A DNA stretch of 64,000 nucleotides from Phenylobacterium zucineum HLK1. GTDB lineage: Bacteria; Pseudomonadota; Alphaproteobacteria; Caulobacterales; Caulobacteraceae. The stretch covers positions 2,024,001-2,088,000 of the forward strand of contig NC_011144.1 in assembly GCF_000017265.1 (NCBI RefSeq), written 5' to 3'. The notes under the pieces are model-generated. The model had not been told where the DNA came from, made no database searches, and was given only the letters and a program-made list of their open reading frames with translations. The translations under genes and the position numbers were made by a program. This document shows, in pieces, positions 20,645 through 31,195 of this stretch; positions within the stretch are counted from its first letter, which is position 1; each line of letters starts with the position of its first letter.

Positions 20645-20731
20645 CCCGCTCAAACGCAGGACGACGTTCGGCGATCCGCAGGCCCACGATCGCGCGTTCC
20701 CTCGGACGCCGCCCGCCGCTACCTAGAGCCG

Positions 20732-21580
20732 ATGACCGACCGCCCCCTGATCGTCTTCGCCTACGATTTCGACGGCACCCTCGCGCCCGGCCACATGCAG
20801 AACCACGCCTTCATTCCCGACGAGCTGGGGATGGACCGCGCGCACTTCTGGGCCGAGGTGAACCAGCTCGCCCGCGCCCAGCGGGGTGACGAGATCCTGG
20901 CCTACATGCACCTGATGCTGGCCAAGGCGCGCGAGCGCGGCCTGGAGCTCAGCCTGGAGAGCTGGCGCGGCCGCGGCGCCTCGCTGAAGCTGTTCCCGGG
21001 GGTCGAGGACTGGTTCGCTCGCCAGAACGCCCGCGCCGAAGCCGCCGGCCTGGACCTGCGCCACTTCATCATCTCGTCCGGCAACCGCGAACTGATCGAG
21101 GGCTCGCCTATCGCCTCGGCCTTCGAGCGGATCTACGCCTCGGCCTTCATGTTCGACGCGGAGGACGACGCCATCGGCATCGCCCTGGCCGTCAACTACA
21201 CCTCCAAGACCCAGTACCTGTTCCGCATCAACAAGTGGACGCTGGACGAGTGGGACGGGATCACCATCAACCGCGCCCAGCCAAGGGACGAACGCCCGGT
21301 CCCGTTCGACCGCATCGTCTATTTCGGCGACGGCTTCACGGACATTCCGGTGATGCGGGTGGTGACGGACCAGGGCGGCCACGCGGTCTCGGTCTGGGAC
21401 CCGGACGATCCGCTCAGCCAGACGGCCGCCCTCAGCCTGCGGCAGGACGGGCGGGCGCACCTCGGCGGCCCCGGCGACTATCGCGAGGGCTCCCCGCTCG
21501 ATCAGCTGGCCGACGCCCTGATCGCCCGCGCCGCGGCCGACTGCCGAGCCAGGGCCGCGGCGCGCTGGCCGAGGCCCTAG
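20732..21580 (+). CDS. HAD family hydrolase
   Basis: 282-residue soluble protein. Motif I is FAYDFDGTLAPG, motif II lies in HFIISSGNREL, and motif IV is VYFGDGFTDIPVM. A large helical cap (MDRAHFWAEVNQLARAQRGD...) lies between motifs I and II. Likely a phosphatase or phosphotransferase with unknown substrate. It is not an OtsB trehalose phosphatase: the cap type and motifs differ. ATG at 20732. Convergent with the sensor kinase gene, sharing CTAG across both stops. Confidence 0.85.
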   Translation: MTDRPLIVFAYDFDGTLAPGHMQNHAFIPDELGMDRAHFWAEVNQLARAQRGDEILAYMHLMLAKARERGLELSLESWRGRGASLKLFPGVEDWFARQNARAEAAGLDLRHFIISSGNRELIEGSPIASAFERIYASAFMFDAEDDAIGIALAVNYTSKTQYLFRINKWTLDEWDGITINRAQPRDERPVPFDRIVYFGDGFTDIPVMRVVTDQGGHAVSVWDPDDPLSQTAALSLRQDGRAHLGGPGDYREGSPLDQLADALIARAAADCRARAAARWPRP

Positions 21581-23163
21581 CCCCGTCCCGCGCGCGGCAG
21601 GATCACCCGGAACGCCGCGCCCGCCGGGGTGTCGGCGAGCGCAATGGTCCCGTGGCTGGCCGCCAGCAGCGAGCGGGCGATGGGCAGGCCCAGCCCCGTC
21701 CCGCCCGCCGCCCGGCGGCCGGTGAAGAACGGCTCGAAAAGCCGCTCGCGGTCGGCCGGCGGCACGCCCGGGCCGTCGTCCTCCACCGTCAGGACCACCA
21801 CCTCAGGTTCGGGCCGCGCCCGGATCACGGTTTCGGACGCGCCGGCTTGGCGGGCGTTCTGCAGCAGGACGGCCAGCACCTTCTCGACCGTGGCGGCGGG
21901 GACGGCGACCGGCGGCAGGCCGGAGGCCAGGTCCACCTCCACGCGGAACCCGTTTGCGCCCTCCTCCTCCGCCGCGCGCATGACGGGCCCGGCGAGATCG
22001 ACGGCGGCGCCCGTCTCCGGCGCGGCCATGTCGGCGCGGGCGAGGTCCAGCAGGCGGGTGACCAGCTGCGATAGGCGGCCGGCGTCCGCGGCGATGTTGT
22101 CCAGGAACCGGCGCCGCTCCGCCGGCGACATGGTCTCGAAATGGTCCTGCAACAGCTCGACGGCGCCGCCGATCCCCGCGAGCGGGGTCTTGAACTCGTG
22201 GCTGACCGCCGCGGCGAAGTCGCGGAGATAGCCGCTGCGCCGGTCGATCCGCTCGGCCATGGCGCGGAAGTCCTCGTACAGCGCCTGGATCTCGACGGCG
22301 GCGGTGGGCGGGGTTTCCGGGATCGCGCCGCCGCCGGCCGCCACCTCGCGCGAGGCGGCGCTCAGCCGTTCGATCGGCCGGGTCACGCCGCGCGAGACGA
22401 CCCCCGCCAGCAGCACCAGGATCCCGAAGATCACGCCGGCGGCGATCAGCAGCTTGCCGCGATCCTCGTAGAGGCCGCGGAACAGCGCCCGCGGCGAGCG
22501 CGAGAGCAGCAGCACGCCCGCGACCCGCTCGCCCACCATCACCGGCCGCGCATGGTGCAGCCGCAGCGCCGAGGCCCGGCTCAGCCACTCGAAGCGGTAG
22601 CTGGGCCGGTAGTCCCCGTTGCGCCGGAAGACCGTGCGCGGCGCGCCGGACAGCGCCGCGCGGACCTCCGGCAGCTCCGACAGGTCCCCGCCCCGGTCCA
22701 CGCCCATGGCCACCCGTCCGCGGGCGTCCAGCAGGACAACGGAGGCCAGGGTCGTGCGCGTGGTCCGCTCCACGACGGGCCGAAGGGCGGCCGCCACGGC
22801 CAGGGCGTCCGGATCCACCGGACCGGCCGCGACGCGGGGGGCCGGTCGTTCCGGCAGCACCGGCGAGCGGGACAGGTCGATGGTCGTGGGTTCGGGGTGG
22901 AAATAGCCGGGCGGGGGCTCGGCCGGCCGCGGCGGCGTCTCGGGCGCGCCCGGCCAGGCCTGGGCCGCCACGGCCGCGAGCGCCGCCCCCTGGGCCACCA
23001 GTTCGGCCTCGGTCTGCCGCACCAGAGTGTTCTCGTACACCCGCAGCGAGATGGCGCCGATGGCGGGCATGGCCGCCGCGAACAGCAGCACGGCGAGCAG
23101 GATGTCGCCCAGCCGCAGCGCCGGCCAGTGGCGCTTCAGGAACGCCTTGGTCCGCCCGATCAC
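21577..23163 (-). CDS. Membrane sensor histidine kinase
   Basis: About 528 residues. A first membrane helix (LRLGDILLAVLLFAAAMPAIGAI) is followed by a long periplasmic sensor of roughly 200 residues, a second helix (LLIAAGVIFGILVLLAGVV), a HAMP linker, the HisKA box AAVSHEFKTPLAGIGGAVEL with the phosphoacceptor His, and the HATPase blocks LLQNARQAG, DDGPGVPP and GGTGLGLPIAR. GTG at 23161-23163 is chosen because it overlaps the regulator's TGA as GTGA; a GTG at 23181 in the same frame is the alternative. It partners the regulator directly upstream. The signal is unknown. Confidence 0.9.
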   Translation of the reverse strand: MIGRTKAFLKRHWPALRLGDILLAVLLFAAAMPAIGAISLRVYENTLVRQTEAELVAQGAALAAVAAQAWPGAPETPPRPAEPPPGYFHPEPTTIDLSRSPVLPERPAPRVAAGPVDPDALAVAAALRPVVERTTRTTLASVVLLDARGRVAMGVDRGGDLSELPEVRAALSGAPRTVFRRNGDYRPSYRFEWLSRASALRLHHARPVMVGERVAGVLLLSRSPRALFRGLYEDRGKLLIAAGVIFGILVLLAGVVSRGVTRPIERLSAASREVAAGGGAIPETPPTAAVEIQALYEDFRAMAERIDRRSGYLRDFAAAVSHEFKTPLAGIGGAVELLQDHFETMSPAERRRFLDNIAADAGRLSQLVTRLLDLARADMAAPETGAAVDLAGPVMRAAEEEGANGFRVEVDLASGLPPVAVPAATVEKVLAVLLQNARQAGASETVIRARPEPEVVVLTVEDDGPGVPPADRERLFEPFFTGRRAAGGTGLGLPIARSLLAASHGTIALADTPAGAAFRVILPRAGRG

Positions 23164-23867
23164 CCGCCGCCGCCCTGGCACGGGCCGAGCCGGTAGCCCA
23201 CCCCGGCGCGGGTCTCGACGACGTCGTGGCCCCCGGCCCTGGCGAACTTGGCGCGCAGGTTGCGGATGTGGCTGTCGATGGTGCGGTCCGTGATGGCGAA
23301 GCCCGGGCCGTGCAGGCGGTCGATGATCGCGTCGCGGCTGAACACCCGCGCCGGCGCGCCCATCAGCACCCGCAGGATCTGGAACTCGGTGACGGTCAGC
23401 GGCGCCTCGACCTCGTCCCAGCGGGCGGTCCAGGCCTCGGGGTCGAGGCTCAGCCGGCCGTGGCGCAGGACGCCCGGCCCACGGGGCTCGGCGCGCCCCC
23501 GAACCCGGCGCAGGATGGCCTGCACGCGCGCCGTCACCTCGCGCGGGCTGAACGGCTTGACCACGTAATCGTCGCCGCCCAGCTCAATGCCGAGGACACG
23601 GTCGATCTCGTCGTCGCGCGACGACAGGAACAGGATCGGCAGGTCCCCCTGGGCCCGGAGCCGGCGGCACACCTCCAGACCGTCCAGCCGGGGCATGTTG
23701 ATGTCGAGGATGACGAGGTCGGGCGCCTGCTCGGCCACCGCCGCCAGCGCAGCCTCGCCGTCCTCGGCGACGCGGGCCGACAATCTCGCCTTCTCGAGGG
23801 CGAAGACCAGGAGCTCGCGGATGTGGGGGTCGTCGTCGACGACGAGCACCTGGGGCATGGCGCTCAT
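23160..23867 (-). CDS. OmpR/PhoB family response regulator
   Basis: 235 residues. The receiver has the acidic pair in VLVVDDDPHIREL, the phospho-acceptor Asp in DLVILDINMPRLDG, Ser in LFLSSRD and Lys in YVVKPFSPREV. A C-terminal winged helix follows (LTVTEFQILRVLMGAPARVF, then TDRTIDSHIRNLRAKF). It acts as a DNA-binding transcription factor controlled by the downstream kinase. Its ATG overlaps the stop of the DUF4173 gene as ATGA, so the three genes are translationally coupled. Lack of neighbouring targets leaves its regulon unknown; the operon itself is the obvious candidate. Confidence 0.95.
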   Translation of the reverse strand: MSAMPQVLVVDDDPHIRELLVFALEKARLSARVAEDGEAALAAVAEQAPDLVILDINMPRLDGLEVCRRLRAQGDLPILFLSSRDDEIDRVLGIELGGDDYVVKPFSPREVTARVQAILRRVRGRAEPRGPGVLRHGRLSLDPEAWTARWDEVEAPLTVTEFQILRVLMGAPARVFSRDAIIDRLHGPGFAITDRTIDSHIRNLRAKFARAGGHDVVETRAGVGYRLGPCQGGGG

Positions 23868-25378
23868 GTTCCGGGCTTCGCCGGAGGCGTCAACGGCCGA
23901 GGTCGTCCGTCGCAGCCCCGCTCGCCCGGCAGCGGAGGCGGCAAGGCGCCGGGAAGGCCGGCGTCGCGCGCGAGCCGCCGGGCATCGCGCCAGCGCCAGC
24001 TGCGCCAGTCGGCCTGCCGGCGCAGCATGCCGGCGCGAACCTCCTGCCGTTTCCAGCGGACGCGGTCGGCCAGATCGGGAGGCAGCGGACGCTGTTCCAG
24101 CTCGGCCAGCGAGACCAGCGCGGCGCCCTCCAGCCGTCCCAGGTAGCAGAGGTCCAGAGCCACGCCGCGGCCGCCGACCTCCCGGGCGTGGCGCACGTTC
24201 CACGCCGCCGCCACGGCGCCGAGATCCACGAGGCTGCACAGGACGAGCACGGCCCCGGCGCAGGCGGCATTGGCGTTGACCAGCCAGCGGCCGCTCCTGC
24301 CGGCCAGCAGCCGCCAGGCGATCAGGGCGAGGCCCGCCGCCACCAGCCCCATCCACAGGAGCGCGGCGATCCGCGTGCGGGTGAGCGCGTAGGCGTCGAC
24401 GTACTCAAGGGTTCGCAGGGCGGTGGAGGCGAGCAGGAACAGGTTCTGCGCGATCCAGGCGGCCAGCAGGGCGCGGACCGGCCGCGACGCCGACGTCGCG
24501 GACCCCGGCCGCAGGAAGACCAGCACGAACGCGCCGGCGAGCAGAGCCGTCGCCACCAGCGGATAGGCGCCGCGGTGGGCGTATTCCGCATGGCTCATGT
24601 CCGAGGGCAGCCGCGCCCCGCTCCACAGGAAGGCGGCGTCGAGACCGTTCTGCAGGGCGAAGACCAGGTTGAACACCACCAGGGAGGCGGCGACCGAGGC
24701 TGTGGAGGCGACCGGACGGGCGCCATCGCGGATTCGCCTGGGCCGGGACGCCAGGCGGGGCTTCAGCCCTCTCGGCCGCAGGGCCGTCCAGGCGACGGCG
24801 CCGGCGAGACCCCAGAACACCAGCCGCGCGGGCTCGATGGCCGGCAGCCGCAGCCGCGCGAACGCCTCGGCGATCAGGGGATTGGCGGCGGCGAACAGCC
24901 CCAGGAACACCGCGCCGCCCGCCACCGGCAGCGCCGCGGCCGCCAGCCTTGCGGGCGCCCGGGGACCTGGGCGGCGTCCGGCCGCCTGGCGCAGCGGCCG
25001 CAGGTCGAGGATCGGCCCGAAGAGGCCCTTCACGCCCGCCACGGCCAACCGGCGGGTCCAGCGGAGCGCGTCCTCGCCCTCCCCCGCCCGCGGCGCGAGC
25101 GCCGCGACGCCAAGGGCGAGCGCGAACAGCAGCCCGCCCAGGAGGGTCGCCCGTTCGACCTGAAGAAGCGCGAACCAGGCGGCCGCCACGAGGGCGAAAA
25201 TGCCGAGCCGGCGGTGCAGGATGGCCGGATTGGTCGCCACAACCGCCGCCAGCAGCGCCAGGCTCAGGACGCCGACGCCGGCGCCCGGGTAGCGGTCGAA
25301 CAGCAGAACGTCGGCGCCCGCGACGAGCAGCAGGCTCGCCGCGAGCTTGAGCCGGAAAGTCGGAAGTCGGATCGGCAC
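23864..25378 (-). CDS. DUF4173 family polytopic membrane protein
   Basis: 504 residues with about a dozen hydrophobic segments starting at LAASLLLVAGADVLLF. Landmarks of DUF4173 include FGPILDLRPLR, the HAEYAHRGAYPLVATALLAG segment, and YVDAYALTRTRIAALLWMGL near the end, followed by a soluble C-terminal tail rich in Arg and Trp. Function unknown. It heads an operon with a two-component pair, which suggests that it is sensed or regulated by them or modulates the kinase. The start is GTG at 25376-25378 with GGGGGA six bases upstream; that site lies in a hairpin. Confidence 0.88.
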   Translation of the reverse strand: MPIRLPTFRLKLAASLLLVAGADVLLFDRYPGAGVGVLSLALLAAVVATNPAILHRRLGIFALVAAAWFALLQVERATLLGGLLFALALGVAALAPRAGEGEDALRWTRRLAVAGVKGLFGPILDLRPLRQAAGRRPGPRAPARLAAAALPVAGGAVFLGLFAAANPLIAEAFARLRLPAIEPARLVFWGLAGAVAWTALRPRGLKPRLASRPRRIRDGARPVASTASVAASLVVFNLVFALQNGLDAAFLWSGARLPSDMSHAEYAHRGAYPLVATALLAGAFVLVFLRPGSATSASRPVRALLAAWIAQNLFLLASTALRTLEYVDAYALTRTRIAALLWMGLVAAGLALIAWRLLAGRSGRWLVNANAACAGAVLVLCSLVDLGAVAAAWNVRHAREVGGRGVALDLCYLGRLEGAALVSLAELEQRPLPPDLADRVRWKRQEVRAGMLRRQADWRSWRWRDARRLARDAGLPGALPPPLPGERGCDGRPRPLTPPAKPGT

Positions 25379-25384
25379 GCAAGT

Positions 25385-25410
25385 CCCCCTGGAAGCCTCG
25401 CTCCAGGGGG
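25385..25410 (-). promoter_or_regulatory. Hairpin that would bury the DUF4173 ribosome binding site
   Basis: On the minus strand a perfect 9-bp stem (25385-25393 with 25402-25410) and an 8-base loop end six bases before the GTG. The arm nearer the start contains the AGGGGG Shine-Dalgarno. No T-run follows, so translation control is more likely than termination. Confidence 0.5.
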
Positions 25411-25485
25411 TAACCGAGCGCTGTCAGTCCCTGCGGGAGGCGCCGTGCAGCGCCCGCGGTCCTGCCTTGCAGAAACCGTGCAGGC

Positions 25486-26784
<1,299 letters not shown>

Positions 26785-26812
26785 CGTCACTCCTACTCGT
26801 CTCGCTGGGCCC

Positions 26813-28624
26813 TCAGGCCGTCAGCTCCAGGCCCTTCAGCTCGCCTTCGTCGCGCCAGGCTTCGAGGACCTTGGTGAAGGCCACGGGTCCGGCCCCGTAC
26901 GAGCTGTTCTTCTTGTTCATCAGCTCGACCTTGCCCTCGTTGTTGTAATAGCCCGGCGTGCACTCCTTCAGGAACTGCTCGCGCATCACCGACAGCTTCA
27001 CGATGGTGTCGACCCAGGCGTCCTCAGCCTCCCGGCTGGGCTCGACGATGCGCGCCTGCCGACCGGCCGCGTTCCGCACGATATAGGCGATGTGTTTCAC
27101 CTGCTCGTTGATCATGTGCGGGAAATTGGCGCTGAAGCCCGACTGCACGTTCGAGACGATGAAGCAGTTGGGGAAGCCCCGGCTCAGGATCCCGTGCAGG
27201 GTGGAGGCGCCGTCCTTCCACTTCTCGGTCAGGCTGATCCCGCCCCGGCCGTGGATCTCGTAGCCGGCCCGCCGGGCGTACGAGGTGCCGACCTCGAAGC
27301 CGGTGGCGTAGACGAGGCAGTCGATCTCGTACTCGCGGCCGTTCGCCACCACGCCGCTCTCGGTGATCCGCTCCACGCCGCGGCCCTGGGTGTCCACCAG
27401 GGTGACGTTCGGCCGGTTGAAGGTCGCCAGGTACTCGTCGTGGAAGCACGGCCGCTTGCAGAACTGGTTGTACCAGGGCTTCAGCGCCTCGGCCGTGGCC
27501 TTGTCCCTGACCACCTGGTCCACCCGCGAGCGGACCTGCTCCATCTTCTTGAAGTCGGCCAGTTGCATGAGCGCGGCCGGATTCTCGACCGCCTCGCCGG
27601 CCTCGGCCTTGCGGCGGGCCAGCAGCAGGATGTTGCCGATGATGTCGGTCCAGCCGTCGTTCACCAGGTCCTCGTCGGCAAAGCCGCCGGAGACCAGGGT
27701 GTTGAAGTTGTCCATCCGCGCCTGCTGCCAGCCGGGCGGCAGGCTCTTCGCCCAGTCGGGGTCGGTGGGGCGGTTGTTGCGCACGTCGATCGACGAGGGC
27801 GTCCGCTGGAAGACGTAGAGCTCCTTGGCCCATTCGCCGAGATGCGGGACGCACTGGACCGCCGTCGCCCCCGTGCCGATCACGCCGACCCGTTTGTCCT
27901 TCAGGCCGGTGAGGCCGCCCGCGGAGTCGCCGCCGGTGTAGTCGTAGTCCCAGCGGCTGGTGTGGAAGGAGTGGCCCTTGAAGGTCTCGATGCCCGGGAT
28001 GCCCGGCAGCTTGGGCCGATGCAGCGGGCCGTTCGCCATGACGACGAAGCGGGCCTTCATGGCGTCGCCGCGGTTCGTGCGCACGATCCAGCGGGCGGCG
28101 TCCTCGTCCCAGGACAGGTCGGTGACCTCGGTCTGGAAGCAGGCGTTGTCGTAGAGGCCAAACTTGCGGCCGATCGCCCGCGAGTGCTCCAGGATCTCGG
28201 GCGCCCGGGAGTACTTCTCCACGGGCATGTAGCCCACCTCCTCCAGCAGCGGCAGGTAGATGTAGCTCTCGATGTCGCAGGCCGCGCCGGGATAGCGGTT
28301 CCAGTACCAGGTGCCGCCGAAGTCGCCGCCCTTCTCGATGATGCGGATGTCGTCGACGCCCGCTTCGCGCAGCCGGGCGCCCGCCAGCAGCCCGCCGAAG
28401 CCGCCGCCGATCACCACCACCTCGACCTCGTCGGTCAGCGGCGCGCGGGAGAAGCCCGGCTGGACGTAGGGGTCGTCGAGGTAGTGGGCGAACCGGCCGG
28501 CGATCTCGACGTACTGCTCGTTCGCGTCGCCCCGCAGGCGCCGGTCGCGCTCCTCGCGGTACTTGCGGGCGAGCGCGTCCGGATCGAAGCCCAGGTCGTC
28601 GACCTTCCCGATGTCGTCCGCCAT
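26813..28624 (-). CDS. Baeyer-Villiger-type flavin monooxygenase
   Basis: 603-residue FAD- and NADPH-dependent enzyme. The FAD Rossmann motif is VIGGGFGGLLAGARL (about residue 70), followed by GGDFGGTWYWNRYPGAACD. The Baeyer-Villiger fingerprint F-x-G-x-x-x-H-T-x-x-W reads FKGHSFHTSRW, and the second nucleotide site is VGVIGTGATAVQ. The family inserts oxygen next to ketones to give esters or lactones. An N-terminal extension of about 60 residues resembles that of cyclododecanone or steroid monooxygenases. Substrate unknown. A TetR-type palindrome lies about 45 bases upstream; the metY-like gene follows. Confidence 0.93.
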   Translation of the reverse strand: MADDIGKVDDLGFDPDALARKYREERDRRLRGDANEQYVEIAGRFAHYLDDPYVQPGFSRAPLTDEVEVVVIGGGFGGLLAGARLREAGVDDIRIIEKGGDFGGTWYWNRYPGAACDIESYIYLPLLEEVGYMPVEKYSRAPEILEHSRAIGRKFGLYDNACFQTEVTDLSWDEDAARWIVRTNRGDAMKARFVVMANGPLHRPKLPGIPGIETFKGHSFHTSRWDYDYTGGDSAGGLTGLKDKRVGVIGTGATAVQCVPHLGEWAKELYVFQRTPSSIDVRNNRPTDPDWAKSLPPGWQQARMDNFNTLVSGGFADEDLVNDGWTDIIGNILLLARRKAEAGEAVENPAALMQLADFKKMEQVRSRVDQVVRDKATAEALKPWYNQFCKRPCFHDEYLATFNRPNVTLVDTQGRGVERITESGVVANGREYEIDCLVYATGFEVGTSYARRAGYEIHGRGGISLTEKWKDGASTLHGILSRGFPNCFIVSNVQSGFSANFPHMINEQVKHIAYIVRNAAGRQARIVEPSREAEDAWVDTIVKLSVMREQFLKECTPGYYNNEGKVELMNKKNSSYGAGPVAFTKVLEAWRDEGELKGLELTA

Positions 28625-28665
28625 GGCCGTGCCTCCCGCTTGTCGTGGTGGCGGCCAGCGTGCCG

Positions 28666-28675
28666 AACGATCGTT
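28666..28675. promoter_or_regulatory. Palindromic operator candidate before the monooxygenase gene
   Basis: Perfect palindrome AACGATCGTT, 42 bases before the ATG, with a second GAACG copy at 28677-28681. Short AACGxxCGTT palindromes are typical of TetR-family operators, which often control such monooxygenases. No TetR gene is in the window. Confidence 0.4.
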
Positions 28676-28723
28676 TGAACGGCAAGGGTGACGTGGCGGC
28701 GCCGGGCCGCCACGCCGCCGCGA

Positions 28724-30031
28724 CTACTTCGCCGTAGTCGCCAGGAAGTCGAGGGCGGTCAGCGCCTGGGCGCGGACGCCGACCTCCATCGCGCCCTCGT
28801 CCATCACGTTGAACATCGGCGAGTGGTTCACGCCCGGCGGGAAGCCGATGCCGAGGTCGTAGAACAGGCCTGGGACCTTCTGCTGGTAGTACGAGAAGTC
28901 CTCGGCCCCGGTGATGTAGTCGATGTCGTCCTTGACGTTCCCCTTGGCCGCCCGGGCCAGGGTGGGCTTCATCCGGGCGGTGAGCGCCGGGTCGTTGGTG
29001 GTCACCGGGTTCGGCGTGCCCCATTCGATCTGGCCCTTGCCGCCGTAGCGCCCGGCGATGCTCTCCACGGCCTTCTCCGCCCGCTGCATCACGTCCTTGC
29101 GAAGCTCGGGATCGAAGGTCCGGAGCGTGCCGGCCAGGGTGAAGTCGTCCGGGATGATGTTGTAGCGGACGCCGCCGTGGACCGTGGCGACGGTGAGGAT
29201 GGTGGGCGTGCGGGTGACGTTGATCTGGCGCGCGGCGATCTGGTTGAAGGCCAGGACGACCTCGGCCTGCATCGAGGCGATGTCGATGCCCGACCACGGG
29301 TTCGCGCCGTGGGTCTGCTTGCCCTTCAGCTTGATCTCGTAGCGATCGGACGCGGCCATCATCGGGCCCGGCCGCCACAGCAGCTTGCCGGGCTCGCCGG
29401 GCACGACGTGCAGGCCGAAGACGGCGTCGACCTTGGGGTTCTCCAGGACCCCTTCCTTGACCATCAGCGGCGCGCCGCCCTCCTCGCCGACCGGCGGGCC
29501 CTCTTCGGCGGGCTGGAACAGGAAGACGACCGTGCCCGGGATCTGGTCGCGCATGCCCGCCAGCACCTCGGCCGCGCCCATGAGGATCGCCACATGGGCG
29601 TCGTGGCCGCAGGCGTGCATCACGCCGGTGGTCTGGCCGTTGTAGGTGGTGGTGACCTTCGAAGCGAACGGCAGGCCCGTCTGCTCGGCCACGGGAAGGG
29701 CGTCCATGTCGGCCCGCAGCGCGACCACGCCGCCCGGCTTGCCGCCCTTCAGCACGCCGACGACCCCGGTCTTGGCGACGCCGGTGCGGACTTCGATCCC
29801 CAGCTTGCGCAGGTGGTCGGCGACCAGCTTGGCGGTGCGGACCTCATTGTTGCCGAGCTCGGGATGCTGGTGGATGTCGCGCCGCCAGGTGACGACCTTC
29901 GGCTGGACCTTGGCCGCAGCGGAGAACACCGCCTGATCGAACGGCCCGGCCTCGGCCGACTGCGCCGCCGCCGGCGCGGCCGCGCCCAGCACCAGCGCCA
30001 GGGCGGCGCCCGCGATCCAATGCCCCTTCAT
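28724..30031 (-). CDS. Exported M20 family amidohydrolase
   Basis: 435 residues. A signal peptide (MKGHWIAGAALALVLGAAAP, cleavage after AAAQ) implies a periplasmic enzyme. The M20 core has RRDIHQHPELGNNE, ALRADMDALPVAEQTG, the metal-site block VMHACGHDAHVAIL and FQPAEEG with the catalytic Glu pair, and a dimerisation domain (GANPWSGIDIASMQAEVVLA). It belongs to the IAA-amino acid hydrolase/hippurate hydrolase branch, cleaving N-acyl amino acids. ATG at 30029-30031, 13 bases after anmK ends, so the two may be cotranscribed. Confidence 0.92.
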   Translation of the reverse strand: MKGHWIAGAALALVLGAAAPAAAQSAEAGPFDQAVFSAAAKVQPKVVTWRRDIHQHPELGNNEVRTAKLVADHLRKLGIEVRTGVAKTGVVGVLKGGKPGGVVALRADMDALPVAEQTGLPFASKVTTTYNGQTTGVMHACGHDAHVAILMGAAEVLAGMRDQIPGTVVFLFQPAEEGPPVGEEGGAPLMVKEGVLENPKVDAVFGLHVVPGEPGKLLWRPGPMMAASDRYEIKLKGKQTHGANPWSGIDIASMQAEVVLAFNQIAARQINVTRTPTILTVATVHGGVRYNIIPDDFTLAGTLRTFDPELRKDVMQRAEKAVESIAGRYGGKGQIEWGTPNPVTTNDPALTARMKPTLARAAKGNVKDDIDYITGAEDFSYYQQKVPGLFYDLGIGFPPGVNHSPMFNVMDEGAMEVGVRAQALTALDFLATTAK

Positions 30032-30044
30032 CCCCTGAACTCCC

Positions 30045-31154
30045 CTACTCCGGTTGAACGATTCGCCCGCCGGTCATGGGCCTGGCCACGCCGGTGGTCT
30101 TCGGAAACGAGATCGGCTGTCCGCGCGCGCAGCGGGCGGCCAGATAGGCGAAGGCCTCGGCCTCGATGGAATCGCCGCGCCAGCCATGGTCCTCGGCGGT
30201 CTTCACCGGCGCCGGCAGGCGGGCGGCGAGCGCCTTCATGATCTCGGGATTGTGCCGGCCGCCGCCGGTGACCACCACCTCGCGCGGGACCTCGCCCATG
30301 AGCTCGAAGCCCCGGCCCACGGCCTCGGCGGTGAAGGCCACCAGGGTGGCGCACGCATCCTCGAGCTGCAGCGGCTCCAGCGGCTCGAGCGAGAAGTCGT
30401 AGCGGTCCAGCGACTTGGGGGCCGGCGCCTCGAAGTACGGGTGGGCCAGCAGCGCCCGGACGACCGCCTCGTCCACCCGGCCGACGCTGGCGTAGCGCCC
30501 GCCGGCGTCGTAGCGGCCGGCCTTCCGGGCCTGGACCAGCAGGTCGATCATGCCGTTGCCGGGCCCGGTGTCGAAGGCCGCGAAATCGCCCGGCCCCGAC
30601 CAGAAGGTGACGTTCGCCACCCCGCCCACGTTGAGCACCGCCAGCGGCGGCTCGAGGCCCGAGGCTCGCGCCCGGGCCAAGTGGTAGATCGGCGCCAGGG
30701 GCGCGCCCTCCCCGCCGGCCGCGACGTCCGCCGAGCGGAAATCGTGGGCCACCGGCCGGCCGGTCAGGCTGGCGAGCAGCCCCGCATCGCCCAGCTGCAC
30801 CGTGCGGCCCGGGACGCCGTCCTGCGGCCGCTCGTGCAGGACGGTCTGGCCGTGCATGCCGAGCAGGTCGAACTCGCTCCAGACCAGCCCATGCTCGGCC
30901 AGGAAGGCTTCGGCCGCGGCGAAATGCTCCTCGGCGACCGTCACGGCGGCCTTGGCGAAGATCTGCGGCTCGGGCTCGCCGCGCTCCCACTTCAGCGCCG
31001 CCTCGGTTGCTTCCAGCAGGATCTCGCGCGTGGCGTCGGTCAGCTTGCGCTCGCCGGCCGGGCCGAACGCCGAGATCCCCTCGCCGTCCGTCTCCAGCAC
31101 CGCCATGTCGACGGCGTCGAGGGAGGTCCCGGTCATGAATCCCAGCACGCGCAT
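30045..31154 (-). CDS. anmK: Anhydro-N-acetylmuramic acid kinase
   Basis: 369 residues. It converts 1,6-anhydro-MurNAc from cell-wall turnover to MurNAc-6-phosphate with ATP. Landmarks are GFMTGTSLDAVDMAVLE at the start, DLLGMHGQTVLHERP, LNVGGVANVTFW, FDTGPGNGMIDLLVQ and VVTGGGRHNPEIM. ATG at 31152-31154 is used; the open frame runs further upstream but the conserved N-terminus starts here. It is divergent from tyrS, an arrangement common in alphaproteobacteria. It fits the other wall genes in the window. Confidence 0.96.
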   Translation of the reverse strand: MRVLGFMTGTSLDAVDMAVLETDGEGISAFGPAGERKLTDATREILLEATEAALKWERGEPEPQIFAKAAVTVAEEHFAAAEAFLAEHGLVWSEFDLLGMHGQTVLHERPQDGVPGRTVQLGDAGLLASLTGRPVAHDFRSADVAAGGEGAPLAPIYHLARARASGLEPPLAVLNVGGVANVTFWSGPGDFAAFDTGPGNGMIDLLVQARKAGRYDAGGRYASVGRVDEAVVRALLAHPYFEAPAPKSLDRYDFSLEPLEPLQLEDACATLVAFTAEAVGRGFELMGEVPREVVVTGGGRHNPEIMKALAARLPAPVKTAEDHGWRGDSIEAEAFAYLAARCARGQPISFPKTTGVARPMTGGRIVQPE

Positions 31155-31195
31155 GCGGCTTGACTGCCACGTCCGGGGATCGCTAGCTAGCCGCC

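Noticed and set aside
26785-26812. SAM riboswitch before the metY-like gene.
   Set aside because: The gap to the upstream gene is only 28 bases and shows no SAM-II sequence.
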